DNA of 24,907 bases, taken from contig DAOVRZ010000092.1 in NCBI GenBank assembly GCA_030627905.1, positions 1-24,907 of the forward strand. The letters are read 5' to 3'. This DNA is from JAGMES01 sp023128035. GTDB taxonomy: Bacteria; Bacillota; Halanaerobiia; DY22613. Below the pieces are notes generated by a model, which saw only the letters and a list, made by a program, of their open reading frames with translations, ran no database searches and was not told where the DNA came from. Shown piece by piece: positions 1 through 7,530 of the stretch (position 1 is the stretch's first letter; the number at the start of each line of letters is the position of its first letter). The translations under genes and the position numbers were made by a program.

Positions 1-140
1 CTGGCGCTGATACATTCACAACAATTATGTCTTATATCGGAACTGCTAATAAACATAAAATCGATGCTTTTACTGCAATAAAAGCGGCAGTAACTAACCA
101 GTCAAAAGCTTTACTTTTTAGTTAGCGACTGAATAGTTAC
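1..140 (+). mobile_element. IS66-like insertion sequence, right-hand terminus (partial)
   Basis: Bases 1-140 recur at 24754-24893 in inverted orientation with three mismatches, and the match stops exactly after GTTAC at 140. IS66-family elements begin with GTAA and end with TTAC, so 140 is read as the right terminus of an IS whose body lies outside the window. The segment contains the 3' end of a transposase gene. If this is IS66-like, bases 141-148 (AATTGATT) would be the 8-base target duplication; the other copy of it is off the window. Confidence 0.7.
3..125 (+). CDS. IS66-family transposase, C-terminal 40 residues (partial)
   Basis: The open frame runs in from the left edge and stops at TAG 123-125. 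The tail reads GADTFTTIMSYIGTANKHKI and continues to LLFS. The pattern of a short Gly-Ala segment, a helix 'IMSYIGTA.KH' and a final 'DAFTAIKAAV' helix resembles the C-terminus of IS66-type DDE transposases, where the motif K-x-SGCFRS-x-x-GA precedes it. The right-hand copy shows FRSKSGADTF, which supports the family call. Only the last 40 residues are visible, so activity cannot be judged. Confidence 0.6.
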   Translation, partial: GADTFTTIMSYIGTANKHKIDAFTAIKAAVTNQSKALLFS

Positions 141-183
141 AATTGATTATTAATACTTACCAGCATTAAGTAAGAATAGTTTC

Positions 184-227
184 CCTCCTTTCGTTTAACA
201 ATAAACGTACTATCAAAAAAAAGGAGG
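184..227 (+). promoter_or_regulatory. Leader hairpin that masks the ribosome binding site
   Basis: CCTCCTTT (184-191) is fully complementary to AAAGGAGG (220-227), which is the Shine-Dalgarno sequence of the gene starting at 236. Nested inside is a second perfect hairpin, CGTTTA (192-197) / TAAACG (202-207), with loop ACAA. The outer stem is followed at once by eight T residues (228-235), so the same structure also has the form of an intrinsic terminator. It could end transcripts from the upstream IS, or block translation of the downstream gene until opened. Which of these it does is inference. Confidence 0.5.
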
Positions 228-235
228 TTTTTTTT

Positions 236-652
236 ATGTCAATGTTTTGGTGGTTTGCTGCGATTATTGCTGCGGGAGCAATAATTTATTATGTACTTGC
301 TTCAGGACAAAGGGTAACAAATGATGGAAGAAGTAGTATATTGAGAGAAGGAAATACAGATGAAGAGTTCGGTATGGATTTAGATAATGGTGAGGCACTA
401 TTGAATGGTAATGATGAGGATTATGAAAACAGCCCTAATTTATCCGAGAGAAAAATTGATGACGATACTGGTTATGAAAATGAAATTGAAGAGGATGATT
501 TCGAAAATGTAACACCTTCAACTCTTCATACATCTGATGTACCAACTAGTTATTATGGAATTAAACATTGGGATGATTATTTAGAAAGTCATAAAAATAC
601 TAAAGAAGAGAATCGTGTGGGGAAGAACAGGGAACATCGTAATAAAAAATAG
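236..652 (+). CDS. Small membrane-anchored acidic protein, function unknown
   Basis: This 138-residue protein matches no family I recognise. Residues 4-22 form one hydrophobic helix (FWWFAAIIAAGAIIYYVLA), probably a membrane anchor. The rest is hydrophilic, very rich in Asp, Glu and Asn (about residues 34-90), and ends in a basic segment (KNREHRNKK), so a disordered cytoplasmic tail is likely. The start at ATG 236 is set by AAGGAGG at 221-227, eight bases upstream. It stands alone between an IS end and a strong terminator at 676-726. The SD-masking hairpin suggests translational control or poor expression. Confidence 0.6.
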   Translation: MSMFWWFAAIIAAGAIIYYVLASGQRVTNDGRSSILREGNTDEEFGMDLDNGEALLNGNDEDYENSPNLSERKIDDDTGYENEIEEDDFENVTPSTLHTSDVPTSYYGIKHWDDYLESHKNTKEENRVGKNREHRNKK

Positions 653-675
653 ATATTGTGGTAAGTACTAAATAT

Positions 676-726
676 CAGGGTAAAGAACAACACATCATAG
701 TCATGTTGTTCTTTACCCTGTTTTTT
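676..726 (+). terminator. Intrinsic terminator after the small membrane protein gene
   Basis: A perfect 16-base stem, CAGGGTAAAGAACAAC (676-691) with GTTGTTCTTTACCCTG (705-720), has a 13-base loop and is followed by TTTTTT (721-726). On the minus strand the hairpin also lies just past the end of the deacetylase-like gene (stop near 740), but there the following bases are less U-rich, so it may stop both converging transcripts with unequal strength. Confidence 0.85.
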
Positions 727-739
727 AAAAATAATTTAT

Positions 740-2104
740 TTACTCTCTGATCCATTGTAAGTATTCTTCATTGGCTTGATCTTGTAAATAGATATACTGG
801 TATTCTTTCTTTTGACAGTATTCGTTATATTTATTACGAGCGATCTCCTGACAATCTTTACATGCAAGACGAGGGATCACAACTGCCATAACGGGTACTT
901 TTTTTCCATAGTTCAAATGAACACCGATTGATTCTATAAGTAGAAAACCATGACAATCAGTTGTCTCACAAACTTTTACTATTTCATTCTGTTCTTCAGA
1001 GATATAATCTGTATCATAAAAGATTTTCCTCTTTCGTTGGTAGAATCCATTTTTAAGATACTGAAATTCATCAGATTCTAATCTATCTCTATTAATCCAG
1101 TAATAAGAGACTTGATCAACAACTTTTTTTATTTGATCCATGATTTTTGGATCTTGTTTAGAAAGGTAAGGTTTATAATCAGGTTCTTTCAAATAAGAAT
1201 AATCAATTCCAGCCATTGCAAGAATAATTCCTACATTGATATAGGGAAGCGCATCTTCTATGCTATACCCACCTTGTAAGACTGCTAGATCTGGATTTAA
1301 ACGTTGATTTAACTTCGCATAACCTAAAGCTGAGATATTCATATTGGTTAATGGATCACTATAGTGATTATCCTGTCCGGCAGAGTTGATGATGATATCA
1401 GGTTGAAAATCTTCTAAAATAGGAAGTACTAATTTATCGATTACATAAAGATACCCTTCGTCAGTTGTATAAGGGGGAAGAGGGATATTCAATGTCTTTC
1501 CAATGGCATTAGGCCCGCCTAATTCCCATGTAAATCCACTTCCCGGATAAAGTGTGCGCCCGTCTTGATGTATGCTGATGTGTAGTACGTTGGGATCATG
1601 ATAGTAAATATCCTGTGTCCCATCCGCATGATGTGCATCTGTATCGACAAAGGCAATTTTGAGGTTAGGATTGTATTTCGTTCTTAACCACTCAACCATT
1701 ATTGCTTCATTATTGATGTTGCAAAATCCACGATTTCCATGAGCTATACGGAAGGCATGATGTCCAGGAGGGCGTACAAGAGCAAAGGATTTTTTTACGA
1801 GCCCTTCCATATATTTTTCAGCAGCAGTGATAGCTCCTCCAGCAGATATAAGATGAGAGGAGGTAGCTAAGTTATTAACATCGGGAATCGCTATGTGCAC
1901 ACGAGCTACGTCTTTATGAGTTGCTATTTGAGGTTTAAACTCTTTGATTCCATCTATATCTAGTAATCCTTCTTCAATAATTTGATCCTGAGTGTATAAA
2001 AGTCTTTCTTCCCGTTCAGGATGATCAGGAGTGATGGCCCAGTCATATGCTGGGAAAAAGATAAGACCTAGTGTGTTTGTGGTTTGTGGAAAATTAGTGT
2101 TCAT
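740..2104 (-). CDS. Histone deacetylase / acetylpolyamine amidohydrolase family protein
   Basis: This 454-residue protein has a full arginase-fold deacetylase domain (about residues 10-300). Visible active-site elements are RPPGHHA with the His pair at 115-116, VDTDAHHADGTQ giving Asp156 and His158, SAGQDNH giving Asp245, and GGY with Tyr280. These match the Zn ligands (Asp, His, Asp), charge-relay His pair and transition-state Tyr of class I/II HDACs and bacterial acetoin-utilisation/acetylpolyamine hydrolases. Such enzymes remove acyl groups from lysines or polyamines; the substrate here is unknown. A C-terminal extension of about 150 residues carries Cys379, Cys384, Cys415-x2-Cys418 and Cys430, possibly a metal site. 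The gene overlaps the upstream hydantoinase-like gene by 11 bases and has its SD (GGAGGG) inside it, so the two are probably translationally coupled. Confidence 0.88.
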   Translation of the reverse strand: MNTNFPQTTNTLGLIFFPAYDWAITPDHPEREERLLYTQDQIIEEGLLDIDGIKEFKPQIATHKDVARVHIAIPDVNNLATSSHLISAGGAITAAEKYMEGLVKKSFALVRPPGHHAFRIAHGNRGFCNINNEAIMVEWLRTKYNPNLKIAFVDTDAHHADGTQDIYYHDPNVLHISIHQDGRTLYPGSGFTWELGGPNAIGKTLNIPLPPYTTDEGYLYVIDKLVLPILEDFQPDIIINSAGQDNHYSDPLTNMNISALGYAKLNQRLNPDLAVLQGGYSIEDALPYINVGIILAMAGIDYSYLKEPDYKPYLSKQDPKIMDQIKKVVDQVSYYWINRDRLESDEFQYLKNGFYQRKRKIFYDTDYISEEQNEIVKVCETTDCHGFLLIESIGVHLNYGKKVPVMAVVIPRLACKDCQEIARNKYNEYCQKKEYQYIYLQDQANEEYLQWIRE

Positions 2105-3824
2105 TACTAAAATCCCTCCTTCCGATAATATTGCTAAAGTCAGAGTTCACACCGGGTTTAATCTGAGCTTTTAGTCGAAAAATTTGACCTTGAGTAGTGA
2201 AATTACGAACTATGTTAAAACATTCTTCATGGGTTATTTCTATCAGATTTTCTTTTGATTTAAGGCTTTTACTAGGATCAATAAATTTTAAAGTATGATT
2301 TAGTAAAATTTGTCGAGCATCATCTAACGTAAATCTTTCTTGAATTGCATGTTTTCCTTTTGTAGTAGATAATCGATAAAATTTTTGGGCTGTATCAGCA
2401 TATAAAGTCTGTTCTAATGTAGGTCGCGCCACAGCAGCTCCCAAAGCATTTGCTACTTGATGATAAGGAAGCTTTACAGGTATTAGTCCTAATTGAGCGG
2501 ATAAGCCTGCTAGTAATGCGTAAGCTGGTCCTCCAATCATCATTAATACTTCGGGTTTAATCAGGTTGTTGGATAAGAGTTCATTGATAGTATAAACTGG
2601 TTTATTATTTAACTCGTCAATCAATTTATTCACGGCTTCAGAAACTTTTTGGTTAAATTGTGAAACAATCTTTTCGGCAATTTTGTCGAGATAGTGATCT
2701 GAAGGTTTAGTATAAGGAATATTAGTTAAACTTATAAGTGCTTGACTAGCTTTGCTAGAATCACCGTCTTTTAGCAAACCTAGAACTACAAGTGCATCAG
2801 TTAGAGTTGGATGCTCTCCACCGAATGCTGCAGCAGGGCCAGTTCTTCCCGAGGTAAGCCGTACCTCTCCTGCCAAATCTACCACTATACGACTATCCCC
2901 ACCAAATGGTATAGATCTATTTAATAGTCCTTGAACAGAGGTTAAGTAATCTTCAATCTGTACACCTTTCGACTCAAAGAGAGGAACCCCTTGAATCGTA
3001 AAAGCTATATCTGTTGTAGTGCCTCCTACATCTAATATTAGAGCAGTTCGCTTTTCTTCTTGAGCTAGGGCTAGAAAGCCCATGGTGCTCGCTGCTGGCC
3101 CGGATTTGATTGTTTCAACGCCATGATTAAGCCCATCTCTTAAGTGCATTGTTCCCCCATCAGCTTTCAACAAATATAGCTGAGCTTTAATTCCCCGCTC
3201 AAGTACAGCCTTTTCTACACCATGAAGAAAATCTGCATATTTTCTGTAAACAGCAGTATTTAGCCAGGTTGTTTGCACACGACGAGGAAAGTTTAGAATC
3301 GGTGCGACCTGATTTCCTAATTGAATATTATCTACTTCAGGTAATCTTTTCAATATAATTTTTTCTATCTTCTCTTCTAAAGCAGGATTTCGCGTTGAGA
3401 ACTTACCAACGATAGCAAGATTCTTTAGCTTTAAGTCAGCGATTTCTTGGACTAATTTTTCTAATTCTGCAAGTTTTAGATTTTCAACTACTCGTCCACG
3501 GTGGTCAACAGAACCGGACAGAATCCAGTTATGCCCATTGCTGATCTTTAGGTGATTTGGGTTTAATCCTGGCCCTGGTATGAGAATGAGCCCAACAGGA
3601 GGGTATTTACCCTGTGCAATTAGATTGGTCGTCAGAGTTGTGCTAAAGATAATTCTTTTTATTTTAGTAGAGTTTTTTTCTAATAATAGCATATCCAATG
3701 CTTGCAAGATACTTTTGGATATGTTGTTCATATTGGTTTGGACTTTACTAGTAAAACAAACTTGTCCATTTTTAACTATTACACCATCAGTGTGAGTTCC
3801 CCCTACGTCAATTCCAATTATCAT
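2094..3824 (-). CDS. Hydantoinase/oxoprolinase family protein (HyuA-type, ATP-dependent)
   Basis: This 576-residue protein has the actin/ASKHA-type ATPase signatures of the HyuA family: N-terminal GIDVGGTHTDGV (residues 4-15), LILDVGGTTTDIAF (263-275), and a late MMIGGPAYAL (428-437). HyuA/5-oxoprolinase proteins couple ATP hydrolysis to opening of cyclic amides such as hydantoins or 5-oxoproline, usually with a HyuB partner. No hyuB is present here; the co-transcribed partner is a deacetylase-like amidohydrolase. The protein is shorter than the 650-700 residues usual for N-methylhydantoinase A, matching a short stand-alone subfamily. ATG at 3824 is preceded by GGAGG (visible as CCTCC near 3832). 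It is the first gene of the operon; the true substrate is unknown. Confidence 0.85.
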   Translation of the reverse strand: MIIGIDVGGTHTDGVIVKNGQVCFTSKVQTNMNNISKSILQALDMLLLEKNSTKIKRIIFSTTLTTNLIAQGKYPPVGLILIPGPGLNPNHLKISNGHNWILSGSVDHRGRVVENLKLAELEKLVQEIADLKLKNLAIVGKFSTRNPALEEKIEKIILKRLPEVDNIQLGNQVAPILNFPRRVQTTWLNTAVYRKYADFLHGVEKAVLERGIKAQLYLLKADGGTMHLRDGLNHGVETIKSGPAASTMGFLALAQEEKRTALILDVGGTTTDIAFTIQGVPLFESKGVQIEDYLTSVQGLLNRSIPFGGDSRIVVDLAGEVRLTSGRTGPAAAFGGEHPTLTDALVVLGLLKDGDSSKASQALISLTNIPYTKPSDHYLDKIAEKIVSQFNQKVSEAVNKLIDELNNKPVYTINELLSNNLIKPEVLMMIGGPAYALLAGLSAQLGLIPVKLPYHQVANALGAAVARPTLEQTLYADTAQKFYRLSTTKGKHAIQERFTLDDARQILLNHTLKFIDPSKSLKSKENLIEITHEECFNIVRNFTTQGQIFRLKAQIKPGVNSDFSNIIGRRDFSNEH

Positions 3825-4073
3825 TAAAAAGCCTCCTTGCTAGTCGAATAAAATATTTAGTTTTGCCTTTTGAATATATTTATAGTCAGTGAGTGATTTC
3901 TATGTTCATCATAATATATTTTTCATAATAAAAAAAGGGAAAATGGACAATTTTACAGAATAATAATTTTTAAAGCTAAAAAAATTTTAGGTATGAGAAA
4001 ACTTTAGGTTAGTAGTGTGTTAAAAAACATCCAAAAAATTCATGTCTTATACAAATTATTTATGGAAATAGGG

Positions 4074-4079
4074 TATAAT
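4074..4079 (+). promoter_or_regulatory. Candidate -10 box upstream of EF-G2 leader
   Basis: A perfect TATAAT lies here, but no good -35 box is found at 16-18 bases; the nearest TTATAC is 21 bases away. It is the best -10 candidate in the gap and lies 16 bases before a small frame that begins ATG at 4095. A sigma-A promoter is possible but weakly supported. Confidence 0.35.
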
Positions 4080-4094
4080 TTTACTGGAAGAAAG

Positions 4095-4130
4095 ATGTGG
4101 CTCACTTATCATTTTGAAAAAATCTCTTAA
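4095..4130 (+). other. Possible 11-residue leader peptide (MWLTYHFEKIS)
   Basis: ATG 4095 follows a weak SD-like GGAAGAAAG and gives an 11-codon frame ending in TAA. With TATAAT upstream and a terminator at 4263-4293 before the EF-G-like gene, the arrangement resembles a transcription-attenuation leader, as known for the ribosomal protection gene tet(M). The frame is short enough to arise by chance in AT-rich DNA. Confidence 0.2.
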
Positions 4131-4262
4131 TAGATATAGGTCATTTAATAATTTAACAGATTTATTGATAGATTTCTTAAAGAATTCTGAAAACTAAGCA
4201 GGAAAATATGGATAATTCCCGAATAAGTTAATAAATCTAAATTTTATTTCTCATATGTGAGG

Positions 4263-4293
4263 AAGAAAGCCTCTCTATGGAGGCGTTCTTTTT
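4263..4293 (+). terminator. Intrinsic terminator in the EF-G2 leader
   Basis: Stem AAGAA-GCCTC (4263-4273, one mismatched A) pairs with GAGGC-TTCTT (4280-4290, one mismatched G) around loop TCTATG, and is followed by further T residues to 4293. It lies 120 bases before the EF-G2 ATG with no complete gene ending just upstream, so it would stop a short leader RNA and could act as an attenuator. Confidence 0.6.
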
Positions 4294-4412
4294 ATAGAAT
4301 ATTTATTATGTGATTTAGTGGAGATGTTGGAGGGAGGGAGAAAAGAGGTTTTTTGATCTAAGTAGATTTTCAAATAAAAACATATAAATTTTAGAAGGAT
4401 GGTGGATCGTTT

Positions 4413-6500
4413 ATGAAAATACAAAAGACTGAACAAATTCGGAACATTGCGTTCATTTCTCATAGTGGAGCTGGTAAAACTTCTTTAACAGAAGCTATGC
4501 TATATAAATGTAGTGTTCTTAACAGATTGGGTAAAGTTGATGAAGGAAATACAACTTCTGACTGGACTCCTGAAGAAAAAAATCGGAACGTTTCCATCAA
4601 CGCTACTTTTTTACCTGTAATTTATAAAGATTCTAAGATTAATATCATTGATGCTCCAGGATATAGTGATTTTGTTGGTGATGTGCAAGCTACTTTAAGA
4701 GTAGCTGATGGTGCTGTTGTTTTAGTATGTGGTGCATCTGGAGTAGAGATTGATACCAAAAGATATTGGCGGATGGCTGATGCTTTTGAATTACCAAGAA
4801 TCGTATTTGTTAATAAAATGAATCGTGAAAGTGCTGATTTTAGAAAATCATTAGATGAATTACAATCTAATTTTGGTCAAAGTGTTGTTCCAGTGGTTGT
4901 TCCAATTGGTGCTGGGGAAGAATTTAAAGGTGTTGTAGATATTTTAAAGAAGAAAGCATATTATTATAAAGATGAACTAGGTGAAAATATTGAAGAGACT
5001 GAAATTACTGATGATTTACAAGATTTAGTAGATGAGTATCGGATGACGCTGATGGAATCATTAGTTGAAACTGATGATGAATTAATGATGAAATATTTAG
5101 AAGAAGAACCAATTACTGATGACGAATTGATCTCTGCTTTAAGCAAAGCTGTTAAGGAAGGTCAACTTGTTCCAGTACTTTCAGGGGCTGCTACTATCTG
5201 TACAGCAGTTGAGATAGTTCTTGATTATATTGTTGACTCTATGCCTGCTCCAAATGAAAAAGGTGAAGTTAAAGGTTTTAAACCGGGTACAGAGGATGAA
5301 GTTAGCCGTGAAGTTAATGTGGATTCTTCAACCAGTGCATTGATTGTTAAGACTATAGTTGACCCCTTTGTAGGTCGCTTGAGTGTCTTTAAAGTTATTT
5401 CTGGTATTTTAAAAGCTGATACTGAATATTTTAATGCAACTAAAGATCAGAAAGAAAAAATTGGTAAAATTTACTTCATGAGAGGTAAAGATCAAGAACA
5501 AACTACCGAAGTAATTGCTGGTGATATCGCTGCGGTAGCAAAATTAAATGTAACTGAAACTGGAGATACTCTCTGTGATTCAGAAGATCCAATTCTTTAT
5601 CCAGCGATTCAGTTCCCAGAGCCAATGTACACAGTTGCGATTTATCCAAAGAAAGAGGGAGACGATGAAAAAATAGGTACAGCTTTGATTCGTTATTCAG
5701 AAGAAGATCCAACATTTGATGTTTATCATGATAAAGAAACTAAAGAGCTCATCGTTAAGACTATGGGTTCACAACATATAGAAGTAGTTCGTGATTTGAT
5801 TCAGCGGAAGTTTGGTGTAGGGTTCGAGAACCGTGCTCCAAAGATTGCTTATAGAGAAACATTTGGTTCCAAAACTGATGTTGAAGAAAAATATAAGAAA
5901 CAATCTGGTGGTAAAGGCCAATATGGGCATGTTTTGATGAGATTAGAACCTCTTCAAAGAGGTGAAGGTTTTATATTTGAAGAGAAAATTTTCGGAGGTT
6001 CAATTCCAGGTAACTATGTCCCAGCAGTTGAAAAAGGTATTAAAGAAGCTATGACAGCTGGTGTCTTGACGGGTTATCCAGTTGTGGATGTAAAAGTTGA
6101 GCTTTACGATGGTTCTTACCATCCAGTAGACTCTTCTGAAATGGCCTTTAAGATTGCAGGTTCAAAAGGTTTCAAAAAAGGTATGGAAAAATCTAAGCCT
6201 ATTTTATTAGAGCCAGTAATGGAGTTGGAGATAATTGTTCCTGATGAGATGATGGGTGACATCATGGGTCATATGACTTCTAAGAGAGGTCGTATCTTAG
6301 GAATGGAACCAGTTAAAGATGGTCAATTGATCCGTGCACAAGCTCCACTTGCTGAGATTTGGGACTATGCGATTGATCTTAAATCTATGACAGGTGGTCA
6401 AGGTTACTTTACAATGAAACCTAGTCATTATGATAAAGTTCCTGAAAGAGAAACTGGTTTAATCTGTGCTGCACGTGCTGCTGAAAAAGAAGAAGAGTAA
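4413..6500 (+). CDS. EF-G-like translational GTPase (EF-G2 type)
   Basis: The 695-residue length and five-domain order are those of elongation factor G. Visible GTPase motifs are G1 SHSGAGKT (16-23), switch I EEKNRNVSI (54-62), G3 DAPGY (80-84), G4 NKMN (134-137) and G5 SGAA near 265; later domains include the SGGKGQYGHV segment typical of domain IV. The canonical G3 is DTPGH; here the catalytic His is Tyr84. The switch I 'RGITI' motif is also changed. Both changes are features of the EF-G2 paralogue family rather than the main FusA. Its role (specialised translocation, recycling or ribosome rescue) is not settled. SD-like AAGGATGGTGG precedes ATG 4413. The gene is monocistronic, ended by the terminator at 6511-6540. 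Confidence 0.9.
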   Translation: MKIQKTEQIRNIAFISHSGAGKTSLTEAMLYKCSVLNRLGKVDEGNTTSDWTPEEKNRNVSINATFLPVIYKDSKINIIDAPGYSDFVGDVQATLRVADGAVVLVCGASGVEIDTKRYWRMADAFELPRIVFVNKMNRESADFRKSLDELQSNFGQSVVPVVVPIGAGEEFKGVVDILKKKAYYYKDELGENIEETEITDDLQDLVDEYRMTLMESLVETDDELMMKYLEEEPITDDELISALSKAVKEGQLVPVLSGAATICTAVEIVLDYIVDSMPAPNEKGEVKGFKPGTEDEVSREVNVDSSTSALIVKTIVDPFVGRLSVFKVISGILKADTEYFNATKDQKEKIGKIYFMRGKDQEQTTEVIAGDIAAVAKLNVTETGDTLCDSEDPILYPAIQFPEPMYTVAIYPKKEGDDEKIGTALIRYSEEDPTFDVYHDKETKELIVKTMGSQHIEVVRDLIQRKFGVGFENRAPKIAYRETFGSKTDVEEKYKKQSGGKGQYGHVLMRLEPLQRGEGFIFEEKIFGGSIPGNYVPAVEKGIKEAMTAGVLTGYPVVDVKVELYDGSYHPVDSSEMAFKIAGSKGFKKGMEKSKPILLEPVMELEIIVPDEMMGDIMGHMTSKRGRILGMEPVKDGQLIRAQAPLAEIWDYAIDLKSMTGGQGYFTMKPSHYDKVPERETGLICAARAAEKEEE

Positions 6501-6510
6501 TTTGTTTCAA

Positions 6511-6540
6511 GAGAGAGGGTTTAAAACTCTCTCTTTTTTT
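6511..6540 (+). terminator. Intrinsic terminator of the EF-G2 gene
   Basis: GAGAGAG (6511-6517) pairs with CTCTCTC (6527-6533) and is followed by seven T residues, 10 bases after the EF-G2 stop codon. Confidence 0.85.
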
Positions 6541-6611
6541 GTCTTCTACGAAGTAGATTATCTCGACTTTAACTTCTCAATCGATATAATAAATGCATAA
6601 ACTAAATTATA

Positions 6612-6755
6612 CTATATGATAATGGAACAACACGGGAAACTGTTACTCGAGCTTTATCCAAATTTCGTAAATTAGGATAAATTGAATTAAATGGTGAGAA
6701 GATTACAATTCTTGATTCTAAAAAGCTCGAAAGATGGATAGAGATGGGAGTTTAA
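6612..6755 (+). pseudogene. Remnant of a Crp/Fnr-family regulator (C-terminal HTH)
   Basis: Reading from 6612, the frame gives LYDNGTTRETVTRALSKFRK then LG, a TAA stop at 6678-6680, then IELNGEKITILDSKKLERWI and EMGV before TAA at 6753-6755. 'GTTRETVTRALSKF..LG.IE..G..I.ILD...L' is the DNA-recognition helix and wing of Crp/Fnr-type regulators. The N-terminal sensor domain is missing; upstream in this frame there is another stop. This is therefore a dead fragment. It lies 85 bases before a siroheme/ferredoxin-type gene, the kind of target such regulators often control, so the two may once have been regulator and target. Confidence 0.75.
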
Positions 6756-6840
6756 GAAAAAACAAAACGATAAAAAAATTTTAGTAAACCTCGTATAAAT
6801 AGTATTGTAAAGTATAAAATGTTTAGGGGAGATGTGTATT

Positions 6841-7518
6841 ATGGGAGAATTTTCATTAGGAAAACTTGCAAAAAAAATATTTGTTCAGTTAAATCAGCCA
6901 ATTAAAATAGAAGTCTGTAAAGGTTCACTTTTAGGATGTCCAAAGAGTGTTATTGAACCTAAAGATTTGGAAATGGATATTTTAGATTTAATTGATAGGT
7001 TAGGTTTATCTGACGAATTAAAGGAACATTTTCCAGAAGAAGACGTGTTACATCCAACTTTGACGATTTCTATTTCAGGATGTGTTAATGGATGTTCAAA
7101 TCCACATATTAAGGATGTTGGTCTTGAGGGAACTGTTTCTTTAAAGAAAAACATTGAATTGTGTAATAAATGCGGTGAATGTATTAAAGCCTGCAGTGAT
7201 CATGTAATTTCTATGCATGAAGATGGTATTAGTATTAATTCTCAACTTTGTCTTTCCTGTGGTGAATGTGCTCGTGTTTGTCCGACTAATGCTCTGACTA
7301 TGGAGAAGACGGGAATACGTTTGATGATAGGTGGGCATTTAGGAAGACATCCACATTTTGCACAAACGGTTGCTGATTTTTTAACTTCTGCACAGGCTAT
7401 GGGTAAATTGCAACAGTTTTTTGAGCTTGTGATTCGTGAACATCAAAACGGTCATTATGTTGAAGAGGTTCTTCATCAATATGAAGAAGAGAATTGTTTG
7501 CGTCATAAAAGTGTATAA
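6841..7518 (+). CDS. Small sulfite/nitrite reductase-like protein with two [4Fe-4S] ferredoxin clusters
   Basis: This 225-residue redox protein resembles the C-terminal part of AsrC/DsrA-type siroheme reductases. Cys26-x6-Cys33 and SGCVNGCSNP (Cys81-x3-Cys85) resemble the four ligands of a siroheme-coupled [4Fe-4S] cluster, followed by the usual 'D.GLEG' strand. A ferredoxin insert then gives two clusters: Cys108/111/114/118 and Cys137/140/143/147, with CPTNAL after the second. AsrC is about 100 residues longer and has an N-terminal substrate domain that is missing here, and the first Cys spacing is 6 rather than 5, so substrate reduction is uncertain; an electron-transfer role is possible. 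ATG 6841 is chosen over ATG 6832 because AGGGGAG at 6825-6831 abuts the latter and is nine bases from the former. The gene is monocistronic. Confidence 0.8.
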   Translation: MGEFSLGKLAKKIFVQLNQPIKIEVCKGSLLGCPKSVIEPKDLEMDILDLIDRLGLSDELKEHFPEEDVLHPTLTISISGCVNGCSNPHIKDVGLEGTVSLKKNIELCNKCGECIKACSDHVISMHEDGISINSQLCLSCGECARVCPTNALTMEKTGIRLMIGGHLGRHPHFAQTVADFLTSAQAMGKLQQFFELVIREHQNGHYVEEVLHQYEEENCLRHKSV

Positions 7519-7530
7519 TAAAAAGAATGA

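Larger units (their letters stand above)
3825..4412. other. 588-base intergenic region with possible attenuator leader
   Basis: The gap separates the divergent hydantoinase and EF-G2 genes and is very AT-rich. It holds the hydantoinase SD, a TATAAT box at 4074-4079, a tiny frame at 4095-4130 and an intrinsic terminator at 4263-4293, all pointing towards the EF-G2 gene. No gene of normal size, tRNA or known riboswitch pattern was recognised. Between the terminator and the EF-G2 start there is a small ATCTA/TAGAT hairpin near 4360 and no clear second promoter. Confidence 0.5.

Noticed and set aside
2752..3795. Plus-strand open frames inside the hydantoinase-type gene
   Set aside because: They lie wholly within a well-supported minus-strand gene, have no ribosome binding sites and show no known motifs.
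3825..4412. A known riboswitch, T-box or tRNA in the gap before EF-G2
   Set aside because: No T-box sequence, tRNA cloverleaf or riboswitch core could be recognised; only the small frame and the terminator are supported.
6832..6840. ATG 6832 as start of the ferredoxin-type gene
   Set aside because: The SD AGGGGAG directly abuts it, leaving no spacing; ATG 6841 is correctly placed.
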